Assembly: GCA_043820105.1 (NCBI GenBank)
Contig: JBDREC010000055.1
Coordinates: forward strand, 1 to 11,478
Reading direction: 5' to 3'
DNA length: 11,478 nucleotides
From: JBDREC01 sp043820105 [NCBI: Pseudomonadota bacterium]
Lineage (GTDB): Bacteria; Bdellovibrionota_F; JAHFAK01
Shown here: in pieces, positions 1 through 7,380 of the stretch
Numbering within the stretch: position 1 is the stretch's first letter
Layout of the letters: every line of letters begins with the position of its first letter
Translations under genes and position numbers: made by a program
The notes under the pieces: model-generated
What the model was told of the DNA's origin: nothing
Seen by the model: only the letters and a program-made list of their open reading frames with translations
Database searches by the model: none

Positions 1-90
1 ATTTATTATAAATTTACTTCCCAAATATCCCTTTTATAAATACTTAATTTTGGCTTCCTTCAATATTTTATTATTTTTACTTTGGTAGGT

Positions 91-135
91 GGACCACTTT
101 TGCGTCCGATTACTGGACCAGTTTATCGTCCGATT
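91..135. repeat. Tandem pair of 21-bp repeats, each with a GGAC/GTCC dyad
   Basis: Two copies, 91-111 and 115-135, match at 18 of 21 positions with a 24-bp period. Each contains the dyad GGAC-N9-GTCC (91-94/104-107 and 115-118/128-131), and each starts within TGGACCA. Two readings fit. (1) They are paired activator-binding sites for the sigma-54-type promoter at 201-216, which would put them about 95-135 bp upstream of the predicted start, the usual range for enhancer sites. (2) They are the multi-repeat end of an IS21-family element whose body lies left of the window; repeated TGGACCA/GTCCG-like units at IS21 ends are my recollection of that family, not something I could check. No transposase coding sequence is present here. 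The repeat itself is certain; its role is not. Confidence 0.6.
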
Positions 136-138
136 TGC

Positions 139-154
139 ATGAATGTTGATTCAT
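139..154. other. Small hairpin ATGAAT-GTTG-ATTCAT
   Basis: A perfect 6-bp stem (139-144 with 149-154) around a GTTG loop is followed by TTTTAAA. It could be a weak terminator for a gene left of the window or a protein-binding dyad upstream of the promoter at 201. The stem is AT-rich, and chance is a real possibility. Confidence 0.3.
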
Positions 155-200
155 TTTAAAGTAAATGAAATTATTTGGAAAAACAAGGATGAAGTGCTTT

Positions 201-216
201 TGGTATGACAATTGCA
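201..216 (+). promoter_or_regulatory. Sigma-54 (RpoN) -24/-12 type promoter for the gene at 318
   Basis: TGGTATGACAATTGCA matches the consensus TGGCACG-N4-TTGC(A/T) at 10 of 12 defined positions. The essential GG (202-203) and GC (214-215) are separated by exactly 10 bp. Transcription should start near 227, giving a leader of about 90 nt before the ATG at 318. RpoN promoters need an ATP-driven activator bound upstream; the paired dyads at 91-135 are candidate sites. Similar promoters occur at 1483 and 7939 before the other two transcription units, which raises confidence in this one. Confidence 0.72.
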
Positions 217-239
217 TTGTTAGTTATGAAAAAGACCCT

Positions 240-258
240 TTATCTAGGGCGAGCATAT
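240..258 (+). promoter_or_regulatory. Leader element TTATCTA-N4-GAGCATAT (copy 1)
   Basis: The 5' leader downstream of the 201-216 promoter contains TTATCTA, four variable bases, then GAGCATAT. The same arrangement occurs at 7956-7974, and GAGCATAT alone at 1541-1548. All three follow sigma-54-type promoters. The CCCT at 236-239 can pair with AGGG at 246-249 as a 4-bp hairpin overlapping the element. Function is unknown; it may be a protein or small-RNA site in a co-regulated set of mRNAs. Confidence 0.4.
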
Positions 259-317
259 ATAACTATGATTTACTTTGTTAAAATTGGGTTTAAACAAACT
301 TGAAAGGATCAATATAT

Positions 318-1373
318 ATGCAAAGATCTAGATTAATCATCATTTCTTTCTTTATAATAATAATAATAATAAGCCAAATAGTTTTCGCACAGGTATTAGT
401 AAGGCAAAGACCTGCGCTTGAAAGACAAAATAAAGAAAGAAGCGCCGAGCTTTTTGCAGCTTATGAAAGATATTATGAAGAGAGAATGCAAAGAACTGAA
501 GCTCTAAAAAGAGAACTCCAAAGAAAAATAGAACAAAGAGAGGCAATTGATCCTGGACTTATGAGGGAAGTTCAAGAACTTAAACAAGAAGTATTGGAAG
601 TTGAGGTTGAATATACAACAATGTGTAGAGAAGCAAGAGAAATGGGGCTTTGGGATGAAGCTTTTAAGGAAAGAGTGCGAATTTATAAACGCGATGAAAT
701 GCAAAGGCAAGCTTCACCAGTTGAAAGACCAATGACACAAGAACAGGTTGAATCGCAAGAAAGAGCAGAAACAGCTAATAATCAAGCTCTTGTAATTATG
801 AGAAGACAAATGACTGATGTAACAAGTACTTGGAAATCACGCCTGCAAGATGTTTCGCCAGAAACCTGGGGACGATTTAATGAATACTTAAAAGGTGCTA
901 ACAGGGATCTGCTAATAAGATTAGAAGAAGCAATAGATTATATTTCATCAAGAAGCAGTGAAGGTATTCGCAATGAAGTTCAAAGAGCCTTTGTTGAAGC
1001 TTGTGCAACCATGTTCACAACAAATGGAAATGGAACACATCCATTGAACGTGGTGACTCATCTAAAACATCTTGATTTGGCAGGTCTATCAGAAGCGGTT
1101 AAAATAAGAAGACTTGGCAGACTTTTTAGAGTTATAAAAAATGCCCATCTTCTTACCATGTCAGAAAGAGCAATTAATGAAAGCCTAACTTACGCTGAAA
1201 ACTTTAAAGTAGAATTTAGAGTTTTGATGGAAGAATTAAAAGCTATTGCTTTAGAAGACAGGCTTTTAACAGAAGCTGAAAGAGAAACCTTAAGAGATGA
1301 AATTATTGAAAGAATTAGAAAAAGAGAAGAACGCCTTGAAATATGCGGCTTAAGTGCGGCAGCTCCAGTTTAA
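318..1373 (+). CDS. Exported charged, helical protein of unknown function (351 aa)
   Basis: I do not recognise a family. The ATG at 318 is preferred because AAAGGA at 303-308 lies 9 nt upstream; an in-frame TTG at 300 would overlap that site. Residues 1-24 form a signal peptide with a basic start (MQRSR), a very hydrophobic core including six consecutive Ile all encoded ATA, and a likely cut after VFA. Residues about 33-130 are rich in Glu, Arg, Lys and Gln with heptad-like spacing, suggesting a long helix or coiled coil. Residues about 185-290 look like a more globular helical part, and about 305-345 is another charged helix. There are three cysteines after the signal (103, 229, 343). The protein would be periplasmic or outer-surface. 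It appears monocistronic: a sigma-54-type promoter precedes it, and candidate hairpins plus a new promoter follow. A structural or scaffold role is possible, but nothing proves it. Confidence 0.85.
   Translation: MQRSRLIIISFFIIIIIISQIVFAQVLVRQRPALERQNKERSAELFAAYERYYEERMQRTEALKRELQRKIEQREAIDPGLMREVQELKQEVLEVEVEYTTMCREAREMGLWDEAFKERVRIYKRDEMQRQASPVERPMTQEQVESQERAETANNQALVIMRRQMTDVTSTWKSRLQDVSPETWGRFNEYLKGANRDLLIRLEEAIDYISSRSSEGIRNEVQRAFVEACATMFTTNGNGTHPLNVVTHLKHLDLAGLSEAVKIRRLGRLFRVIKNAHLLTMSERAINESLTYAENFKVEFRVLMEELKAIALEDRLLTEAERETLRDEIIERIRKREERLEICGLSAAAPV
354..371 (+). repeat. (ATA)6 trinucleotide tract inside the signal peptide
   Basis: Six tandem ATA codons encode six Ile in the hydrophobic core of the signal peptide of the 318-1373 gene. 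Unit gain or loss would keep the frame and only change the length of the core. All six Ile use ATA, although the same signal peptide also uses ATC and ATT. Confidence 0.75.
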
Positions 1374-1376
1374 TAA

Positions 1377-1392
1377 TCCTCATATCTGAGGA
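1377..1392 (+). other. Hairpin TCCTCA-TATC-TGAGGA just after the 318 gene
   Basis: A perfect 6-bp stem with a 4-nt loop begins 4 nt after the TAA stop at 1371-1373. No U-tract follows, so it is not a classical intrinsic terminator. It could protect the mRNA 3' end. It also sits about 95-110 bp upstream of the -24 element at 1483, so an activator-binding dyad is possible; GGACAACTT at 1390-1398 resembles GGACCACTT at 91-99. Confidence 0.4.
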
Positions 1393-1413
1393 CAACTTAA
1401 CCCACCTGATTTG

Positions 1414-1440
1414 TTTTAACAATTTACAAGCTTTTAACAA
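1414..1440. repeat. Pair of TTTTAACAA direct repeats
   Basis: The 9-mer TTTTAACAA occurs at 1414-1422 and 1432-1440, 18 bp apart, about 45-70 bp upstream of the -24 box at 1484. It may be a binding site for a nucleoid or regulatory protein, but AT-rich sequence makes chance plausible. Confidence 0.3.
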
Positions 1441-1448
1441 AATGAAAT

Positions 1449-1480
1449 CATTGACAAAAAAGGCCTGGTCAATGTCTTGT
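1449..1480 (+). terminator. Inverted repeat CATTGAC/GTCAATG with T-rich tail
   Basis: A perfect 7-bp stem (1449-1455 with 1468-1474) with a 12-nt loop is followed by TCTTGTTTT. It could act as an intrinsic terminator for the 318-1373 gene, about 75 nt after its stop. It also ends only 8 bp before the TGG of the promoter at 1483, so an operator controlling the downstream operon is an equal alternative. The long loop and interrupted T-tract keep confidence low. Confidence 0.35.
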
Positions 1481-1482
1481 TT

Positions 1483-1498
1483 TGGCACAATACTTGCT
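1483..1498 (+). promoter_or_regulatory. Sigma-54 -24/-12 type promoter for the 1686-7801 operon
   Basis: TGGCACAATACTTGCT matches TGGCACG-N4-TTGC(A/T) at 11 of 12 defined positions. GG (1484-1485) and GC (1496-1497) are exactly 10 bp apart. The predicted start is near 1509, leaving a leader of about 175 nt that contains GAGCATAT (1541-1548), the heptamer array and the palindrome. This is one of the two best -24/-12 matches in the window. Confidence 0.78.
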
Positions 1499-1540
1499 TA
1501 TATCTATTATTATGGACACATTTCCTGTGCTTCCATTCTT

Positions 1541-1548
1541 GAGCATAT
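1541..1548 (+). promoter_or_regulatory. Leader octamer GAGCATAT (copy 2)
   Basis: This octamer is shared with the leaders at 251-258 and 7967-7974. The TTATCTA half is not adjacent here, but a TATCTA lies at 1501-1506, starting 4 nt after the -12 GC, the same offset as in the third promoter. Function unknown. Confidence 0.3.
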
Positions 1549-1561
1549 CTATTGAAATAAG

Positions 1562-1589
1562 TGGTAAGTGGTAAGTGGTAAGCAGTAAG
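1562..1589. repeat. Short tandem heptamer array (TGGTAAG)3 plus one variant
   Basis: Three exact TGGTAAG units (1562-1582) are followed by CAGTAAG (1583-1589). A second pair of related heptamers, GTTGCTG and GTTGCTA, follows at 1594-1607. Such short tandemly repeated sequences between genes are known from cyanobacteria and occur in other lineages. The array lies in the untranslated leader of the operon. Copy number may vary between strains. Confidence 0.8.
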
Positions 1590-1617
1590 TTTTGTTGCTG
1601 GTTGCTAGTAAATACAA

Positions 1618-1647
1618 CTCGTGCTCGTTCACGTGAACGTATACGAG
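1618..1647. repeat. 30-bp near-palindrome in the operon leader
   Basis: A perfect 14-bp palindrome CGTTCACGTGAACG (1626-1639) lies inside a longer imperfect one: arms 1618-1632 and 1633-1647 give 12 Watson-Crick pairs, one G-U and two mismatches. It is far more GC-rich than its surroundings. It ends 25 nt before the Shine-Dalgarno sequence at 1672. As RNA it would fold into a strong hairpin near the ribosome site; as DNA it could bind a dimeric regulator or be a dispersed repeat unit. No T-tract follows, so it is not an intrinsic terminator. Confidence 0.65.
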
Positions 1648-1685
1648 AACGAATATACAAAAAAAATTATCAAGGAAGAATTTTG

Positions 1686-4577
1686 ATGGAAAACAAATGG
1701 ATTCAACTTATTTTAGTTTATTTTTTCATTTGTGTTTCTATATCTAATCTATACTCAAACCCCAGGCAATCAATTGAAACCTTTGGTCGTGATCTTGATA
1801 CAAAGAGCATCTCAACATCTGATCCAAATCATGTAATCAGGATACATCCAAAGCAACAAGCCATGGAAGAATTTGCTCAATATGAAAAAGATCCATTCTT
1901 GTTTTTAGGTCTTTCTGAATCAGCTACACCAATGCAAATTGAAGAAGCTATAAAGTCAAGAGAAGCTAAAATATCCGCCTTTTCTAGTCGATCAAGATTT
2001 ATGCCAAATGAAAGCACTCAAAGAAATGTTGCCTGGAGAGCTTCAGTTGAAACAGAAAAAGTAAGAATGATTAGAGGACTGTTTGAATATTATTTACATC
2101 TAGGAGATGCAAATGAACAATTACGCAGTCCACGGCCCTATCGCCTTAGAGTTTTAGAAAACACAAACCAGGAAGAAATCGCTAGAAAACAAAAAATATT
2201 TTACACGAAAGCAGCAGATCTGGGTTTTTTTCCTGGAAAATATATGCAAAGCCAGCATGCAACACAAACAGCTCACATGATGCAGTTTTATGTTGCTTGT
2301 GCTGTCTCTGAACTAATTGATAGTTTGGGGACAAATGGAGACTTATCAAAAGTTCAAAATTATTTTTTAAGTTTGCTTGAACCAAGAACTCATGCTCAGT
2401 TCATGCTTTTTTCTTTTGGAGCAGCCTTTGGAACCCAAGGCCTAAGTTATGCATTTCAAAGATATTTGCCATATCTTGGTATGCATGCTGGAAATGGTTC
2501 AATGCAAGTTGCATCAATGCTTGGGCTTATGATTGGATCTGGCTTATCAGATTTAGTATTTGGTCTTTTATTAAATCCAGAGTTTAGAATGTATAGAAAT
2601 TCTCCTAATGCAGAAGAAAAAGATTATTACATGGATCGCTTGCTTGAAAATTTTTATTATGACATTGCTGTTGGAACAACTAGCTTAGCAGCCGCTGTGG
2701 GAATGTTAAATTTAGGAAAATACGCGATAACAACCATTGCCAAAAATAAATTGGATTTAGTTGCACATGAAGTTCCTTTAACAAATTCAGCCTTTTTAGC
2801 CAATCGATTTAAAAACCTGGCTTTAGTTAAAAGATGGGGGCTTGATGATTTTTTAATAAGGCTCGGCCATGCTCCAAAAGGAGTTGAAGTAAGTAGAGTT
2901 GTTATAGGACCTCATGGAAAAGAAATAGCTCAAAAGCTATTTTATGTTGGTGGTCATGTTGGAATCATGTTTTCAATGGCAGGTACTGTTATCATGCTTC
3001 GATTTGCTGATAAGTTTCATCATCTTTTTGATGAGTATTTAGCCAACCCTGTTAGGCATTGGTTTTTAGATAATGCAAAAAAAGAATATATAGAATTGAA
3101 AAATAAATATCTAGCGGTAGCGGATGATTCAACCTGGAGAGAGATCATAGATCTTTATTATTCAATAAGTCTTATTGATGACCGCTATAATGATTTAATG
3201 AAAAAAGCTAAAGAAGAACATTTGGAACATGAAATGACTTATCAGCAGGAAGTTTATGAAATTGAAAAGGCCTATGACACTAAGATTAATTGGGCTATTT
3301 GGTTAGGTCAGCGTGGAGCAAATGTAAATGATCCTTTATTTAAACAGGAAAATGTTCAAGATGCTAATTTGAAATGGCACGCTGATATTAACACTTTTGA
3401 TTTTCAAAAGGAACTGCACAGTAATATTAGAAATATTTTTTATAAATCAGAAAAAGAAGTTCCTGCCTTTGGTCCTTTGGGATCTCGATCAGTTAATACA
3501 GGCCTTGGGATGCTCTCTATTGCTGTTGATCAGATTACCAGGAATAGTGGGCCAAACAATTCAAATTTTAATTTTGGATATAATTTTCCTCAAGAACTAT
3601 TTGCTCCTCCTGTTGTTTTTGGAGATTTTTTGTATGATAATTATGTTGAACAAAATCCAGGTCTTGCTTCAGATAAATATTATATGAGAAATGTCGCTAA
3701 GATTTTAATAAATAAAATAAAAAAAGGCGATCTTATATATGTTGTTGAAGATTACGTTCAAAAGCTTCGGGAAGATAAAATTCATAAGATTCAGCTTATA
3801 AGTGAAAAATATAACAGGAATCTTTCTGAAGTAACAAGCAAAGTGTATTCTCAAGATGGAGAGCTTTGGAAGATAACAAAAGAACAATTAGATTATTTTT
3901 ATAAGGAGTTTATAGTTTCTTATAAACTTACAAATATTAAAAATTCTAAAGAGAAAACCCAAATAGATAAGCTTATAAATTGCATAGATGTTTTGGTTTA
4001 TAATGATCAAAGTTCTGGTTTAAGCAGCCAGGTTTGTAAAATGGATGCTATTGATGAAATTCATGATCTATATAGGGAAAGATATTCTCCTGAGGACTTT
4101 CAAAAACTGCAATCCTACTTAACATATGATGATATTGATTCAACTATTGCTGCTTTTGCTTATGCCAGAGCCTTAAAGGATCATTTCCATGTTCTGGATT
4201 TGTCAGGTACCTGTTATTATTTAAAGACAAAGGAAAATGATCTTTATGATGAGCTAGACTCTGTATGTAATATGTACTCTAATTTGCGTGCCTCTGGAAA
4301 CCTAAGTTCAATTATGATTTCAGGAATGCTTGAAAATGAACTTAAAAATAATTCCTCTAATAAAAAAACAGCTGATCCAATTTTAAAACATTATTATGAA
4401 TCAGAGCATAAGCTCAGTCAAGATAGAGACTATGAGTTAAGATATAGAAGATTAAAAGTAACATCGATTTTAGCTGAAAAACTTTTTTCTTCCATTGCTA
4501 CTTACGAGCACTTTAGATCAGTGCTGGCTTCAATTGGAAACGCCAAGGAATTTGCAGCCAGAGTGCGGGTTAGATAG
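1686..4577 (+). CDS. Large exported protein with hydrophobic segments and degenerate J-domain-like stretch (963 aa)
   Basis: The start at ATG 1686 is chosen because AAGGAAG (1672-1678) sits 7 nt upstream and a signal peptide follows directly (residues 1 to about 24, likely cut after YS). The frame stays open back to a GTG at 1575, but that extension would translate the tandem repeats and palindrome. Residues 69-96 (DPFLFLGLSESATPMQIEEA...) resemble the opening of a DnaJ J-domain (DPY-x-LG-[IV]-x-x-x-A-x-x-x-x-I-[KR]-x-A), and 127-152 (a helix ending LRSPRPYRL) resembles its end. No HPD tripeptide is visible, so DnaK stimulation is not expected. Hydrophobic segments at about 239-258, 273-297, 325-346 and 418-438 suggest membrane association. 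Residues 450-963 are hydrophilic and mostly helical. The next gene encodes a product of similar size and layout 13 nt downstream. No enzyme motif is recognised. Family unknown. Confidence 0.85.
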   Translation: MENKWIQLILVYFFICVSISNLYSNPRQSIETFGRDLDTKSISTSDPNHVIRIHPKQQAMEEFAQYEKDPFLFLGLSESATPMQIEEAIKSREAKISAFSSRSRFMPNESTQRNVAWRASVETEKVRMIRGLFEYYLHLGDANEQLRSPRPYRLRVLENTNQEEIARKQKIFYTKAADLGFFPGKYMQSQHATQTAHMMQFYVACAVSELIDSLGTNGDLSKVQNYFLSLLEPRTHAQFMLFSFGAAFGTQGLSYAFQRYLPYLGMHAGNGSMQVASMLGLMIGSGLSDLVFGLLLNPEFRMYRNSPNAEEKDYYMDRLLENFYYDIAVGTTSLAAAVGMLNLGKYAITTIAKNKLDLVAHEVPLTNSAFLANRFKNLALVKRWGLDDFLIRLGHAPKGVEVSRVVIGPHGKEIAQKLFYVGGHVGIMFSMAGTVIMLRFADKFHHLFDEYLANPVRHWFLDNAKKEYIELKNKYLAVADDSTWREIIDLYYSISLIDDRYNDLMKKAKEEHLEHEMTYQQEVYEIEKAYDTKINWAIWLGQRGANVNDPLFKQENVQDANLKWHADINTFDFQKELHSNIRNIFYKSEKEVPAFGPLGSRSVNTGLGMLSIAVDQITRNSGPNNSNFNFGYNFPQELFAPPVVFGDFLYDNYVEQNPGLASDKYYMRNVAKILINKIKKGDLIYVVEDYVQKLREDKIHKIQLISEKYNRNLSEVTSKVYSQDGELWKITKEQLDYFYKEFIVSYKLTNIKNSKEKTQIDKLINCIDVLVYNDQSSGLSSQVCKMDAIDEIHDLYRERYSPEDFQKLQSYLTYDDIDSTIAAFAYARALKDHFHVLDLSGTCYYLKTKENDLYDELDSVCNMYSNLRASGNLSSIMISGMLENELKNNSSNKKTADPILKHYYESEHKLSQDRDYELRYRRLKVTSILAEKLFSSIATYEHFRSVLASIGNAKEFAARVRVR

Positions 4578-4590
4578 AAAGGATAATTTA

Positions 4591-7380
4591 ATGCTTAAAA
4601 GGACGTTGAAAATTATTTTAATACTTACGATGGTGACTAATTTAGCATTTCCTAATGCTATTTTTGCTGTTCAAAATATTCCAGATGATCAAATCATAAG
4701 AAAAGCAGGATATGAAAATGTTAATGGTTCTGTTTTAGGGCTGGCGACTTTTGATTCCAGGGCTGCCTGGTTAAGTATAGCAGAAGAAATTGAAGAGCTA
4801 ACAAAGCTTTACCTTTTTCCTTTAGAAGATAATACCAGAAACTATGATTTTGGTTTAAGTCACATTGCCAGGAATCAATCCGCAAGCGGTATTGAAAAAG
4901 CCTATGTTGAAAAGGACAAGGGTTTGGATGCCTATATCCTTTTGCATGTTATAACAAGGAAAACTCCCCCTGCTTATACAAAAACAAAAGCAGGGCAAGA
5001 TATTTGGAATGGATGCATATACCGGGATGAAAATGGTGCAATTGATCTTAGAGATGGCTTAAAAGACACCTTTATGCATAGATTTGATCCTAAACATGAA
5101 ATTTTTAACTATGATATTTCGAGCTATAGTGATGATTATAAATCTGAACTAGCTAAAACCGCTGAATATTTCAACGAGGTTTTTAGAAATGGATTTATGT
5201 TTTTCGGTGAAGAAAATTCATACGAAGCAGCTCAAAAAATACCACCTGGTTTAGCTGAAGTTAAAATTGAAAAACAAAGATTTAGTATTAATTTAAATAT
5301 AAAAGAATTTTCAAAATTATTTTATGGAAGAACAATATTTGATATACCTATTTGTTTTGGGCAAGATGAAAATTCTATCTTGGCGGAAATTCAAGAACTT
5401 AAAATGATTATGATAGAAAATGGACTCATGCGAGGCGAGCTACCACAAAACTTATCAGGGCATGATACAGGAATATTGTCAGCTTATGGAAAGACCTCGG
5501 AAAAGGTAAAAAGTATTTTGGCAAATAGCTATGGGAAAAATGAAAAGCTTAGAGAATTTTATTTTCTTGGAGCGGCCCTGGGTTCATTAATGCTGGGAGT
5601 TGTGAAACCAGACAGGATCATGGCTGTTGGCTCCTGGATCGGGGACAATTCTTTAGCACCAGCGTCTTTTTTTGTTGAAAAATTAACAAAGACTGGTGAA
5701 ACTGCTTTTGTAATGCAAAAAGCCGGTGTTGCGTCAAGAGCATTTAGGTTCGCGGGTGGCCTTACTTTACATCTTGCAATTATAGCCTTATTTTTGATTC
5801 AATCAGGTATTGTTATTTATGATGCTTCAAAGCTTACAAGCGGTGAACTCAATCCAAATGAAAATGATTATTTTAAATCTGCAATAACGTTTGACACAAT
5901 GAGGGCTGCAGCTATTGCAATTATGACTGCTGGAGCCTTAGCAAACCCTGTTGTTCTTGGTTTTTTGGGTTTATATGGGATGCTTGAATATTATGATTAC
6001 TATGCAATAAGCAATGGTGACATCGGATTAAAGCAAATCTTTGCAAATTATTATAGATATTACTCAAGACCAGATGGAGCCTTACATTCTTATGAAGGCA
6101 ATAGATATGCCCGGTATGCAAGGAGCAAGGCAGGCCTTGAAAGATTTTTAACAACTTCTGATGGCACAGATTATAGTGAATTTATAACAGTAGAAAGGCT
6201 TGAAGACGAACAAGAGCGCTTTGCTGGGATAATGAAGCTTGTTAAAGATGGTATGAACAATATAAATGATTCATTTGAAGTGGCTAAAGTCATAAAACAA
6301 ATAAAAATAGTTTTGGAAAATGACGAGGATCCAATAGTTCTTCCTGAGCGATATGAAAATCCCCAAAGAAATATTAAAAAGCTTTTAGAATATTTAGAAA
6401 GGTCTTATTCATACTATCAAGGCTATTTAGAAAATGCCTATTATTATAAGCTTAGCTTTTTGCAAGAGTGGTTGGCCTTTGCAGGAGATCATACAATTAT
6501 GGGTACTCCAGGAGCTATTGCTCCAATAAAGGCTTTAGGAGAGTCAGCAAGATGGTTTATGATGGAAAATATTCCAAATTATTTTAATTATTGGGTCGAT
6601 TACTTTAGCCAACCATTTAGACTCGGTGATTATAAGTTAGAGTTAACAAAAGAAGCCTTCTGGCATGACTTTAAAGAGCTTTCCTGGAATTCCTGGACAG
6701 GGTATGTGCCAAGGCTGGCTCTGATTGCACCTGCGGCGTCTTGGTTTGGTTTAAGGTCAATGGGGATGGATAAAGTAACAGGCTTAGATGATTTGTTTGA
6801 TTTAGAAGAATTTAATAATAATGTATTTGAGACAATGAAACCACTAGGCATTGATATTGATATGCAAGGCTTTAAATCTCAAGATATGGCCGAACGATAT
6901 GCTGCCTTTGATTTTCATTTCAATACTTTATACTTGCATGAAGATTTTAAATATAGAGCAAAAGAGTCCTATGTAAAGGTTGATGAATTTGATAATATTA
7001 TTGTTAATGAAGAAGAGGGTCGCAAAAAAACGATTAATGTTGATTATGAGTGCAGTGCTACAATCAGTGAAGATGAATATAGAAGAAAAATTAATCTCGT
7101 TGGTTATTATAAAAAGCTTTATGAACAAGTTAATCAGCAAAGTACAATTTATAATAAGCTATTAGGAGATGATCCTGTTGGAGATGAAATTGATACAATT
7201 GTTGATAATTTAGGCAGACAATATACAAATCTTTTAGGTAAGCTGGCTTATGAAGCAGAGACTCTTTCAAGATACGATTATAGATCTGATATTTTTCAAA
7301 CCTTAATTCTAGTTTCAAAAATGGCCGAGGAGTGGAAAAAGTCGTCTATAGAAGATCAAGAGGAGAGTATAGTTGAATAA
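4591..7380 (+). CDS. Large exported protein with membrane-like segments, unknown function (929 aa)
   Basis: The ATG at 4591 has AAAGGA (4578-4583) 7 nt upstream and begins a clear signal peptide (basic MLKRTLK, hydrophobic core, cut after IFA at about residue 26). The open frame continues back to a TTG at 4495, inside the previous gene, but that start has no supporting site. Hydrophobic stretches lie at about 323-339, 388-410, 437-463 and weakly 706-722; the rest is soluble, Tyr-rich and acidic. The layout (signal peptide, N-terminal soluble part, hydrophobic cluster in the middle third, long helical C-terminus) parallels the preceding 963-aa protein. The two may form a complex or be very diverged relatives, although I cannot align them by eye. 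The gene is 13 nt downstream of its neighbour and overlaps the next by 8 nt, so the three are surely co-transcribed. No catalytic motif recognised. Confidence 0.85.
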   Translation: MLKRTLKIILILTMVTNLAFPNAIFAVQNIPDDQIIRKAGYENVNGSVLGLATFDSRAAWLSIAEEIEELTKLYLFPLEDNTRNYDFGLSHIARNQSASGIEKAYVEKDKGLDAYILLHVITRKTPPAYTKTKAGQDIWNGCIYRDENGAIDLRDGLKDTFMHRFDPKHEIFNYDISSYSDDYKSELAKTAEYFNEVFRNGFMFFGEENSYEAAQKIPPGLAEVKIEKQRFSINLNIKEFSKLFYGRTIFDIPICFGQDENSILAEIQELKMIMIENGLMRGELPQNLSGHDTGILSAYGKTSEKVKSILANSYGKNEKLREFYFLGAALGSLMLGVVKPDRIMAVGSWIGDNSLAPASFFVEKLTKTGETAFVMQKAGVASRAFRFAGGLTLHLAIIALFLIQSGIVIYDASKLTSGELNPNENDYFKSAITFDTMRAAAIAIMTAGALANPVVLGFLGLYGMLEYYDYYAISNGDIGLKQIFANYYRYYSRPDGALHSYEGNRYARYARSKAGLERFLTTSDGTDYSEFITVERLEDEQERFAGIMKLVKDGMNNINDSFEVAKVIKQIKIVLENDEDPIVLPERYENPQRNIKKLLEYLERSYSYYQGYLENAYYYKLSFLQEWLAFAGDHTIMGTPGAIAPIKALGESARWFMMENIPNYFNYWVDYFSQPFRLGDYKLELTKEAFWHDFKELSWNSWTGYVPRLALIAPAASWFGLRSMGMDKVTGLDDLFDLEEFNNNVFETMKPLGIDIDMQGFKSQDMAERYAAFDFHFNTLYLHEDFKYRAKESYVKVDEFDNIIVNEEEGRKKTINVDYECSATISEDEYRRKINLVGYYKKLYEQVNQQSTIYNKLLGDDPVGDEIDTIVDNLGRQYTNLLGKLAYEAETLSRYDYRSDIFQTLILVSKMAEEWKKSSIEDQEESIVE

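Noticed and set aside
1-90. Tail of an upstream gene or RNA gene
   Set aside because: The stretch is AT-rich with no long open frame, ribosome site or RNA-gene signature on either strand that I could see.
300-317. TTG at 300 as start of the first gene
   Set aside because: It would translate through the AAAGGA ribosome site at 303-308 and put six extra residues before a signal peptide that starts properly at ATG 318.
352-710. Antisense open frames of 64 and 68 aa within the first gene
   Set aside because: They are complementary shadows of a Glu/Lys/Arg-rich coding sequence (hence Phe/Leu-rich), without start signals.
1451-1456. TTGACA as a sigma-70 -35 box
   Set aside because: No TATAAT-like hexamer at 16-18 bp downstream; the hexamer is part of the CATTGAC/GTCAATG inverted repeat.
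1343-1555. 70-aa + strand open frame spanning the end of the first gene and the intergenic region
   Set aside because: No ribosome site; it contains the hairpins and the sigma-54-type promoter, and its composition follows the non-coding AT-rich sequence.
1562-1607. Tandem repeats as a CRISPR array
   Set aside because: Units are 7 bp and contiguous with no spacers; no cas genes nearby. The same applies to the octamers at 11111-11142.
1575-1685. GTG at 1575 as start of the 963-aa gene, adding 37 residues
   Set aside because: The extension translates the heptamer repeats and palindrome into an Arg-rich stretch, has no ribosome site, and would bury the signal peptide.
3397-3687. 96-aa + strand open frame inside the 963-aa gene
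   Set aside because: Shifted-frame shadow: Ile/Leu-rich low-complexity product, no ribosome site, fully inside a well-supported gene.
4495-4590. TTG at 4495 as start of the 929-aa gene
   Set aside because: It lies inside the previous gene without a ribosome site; ATG 4591 has AAAGGA at ideal spacing and opens a signal peptide.
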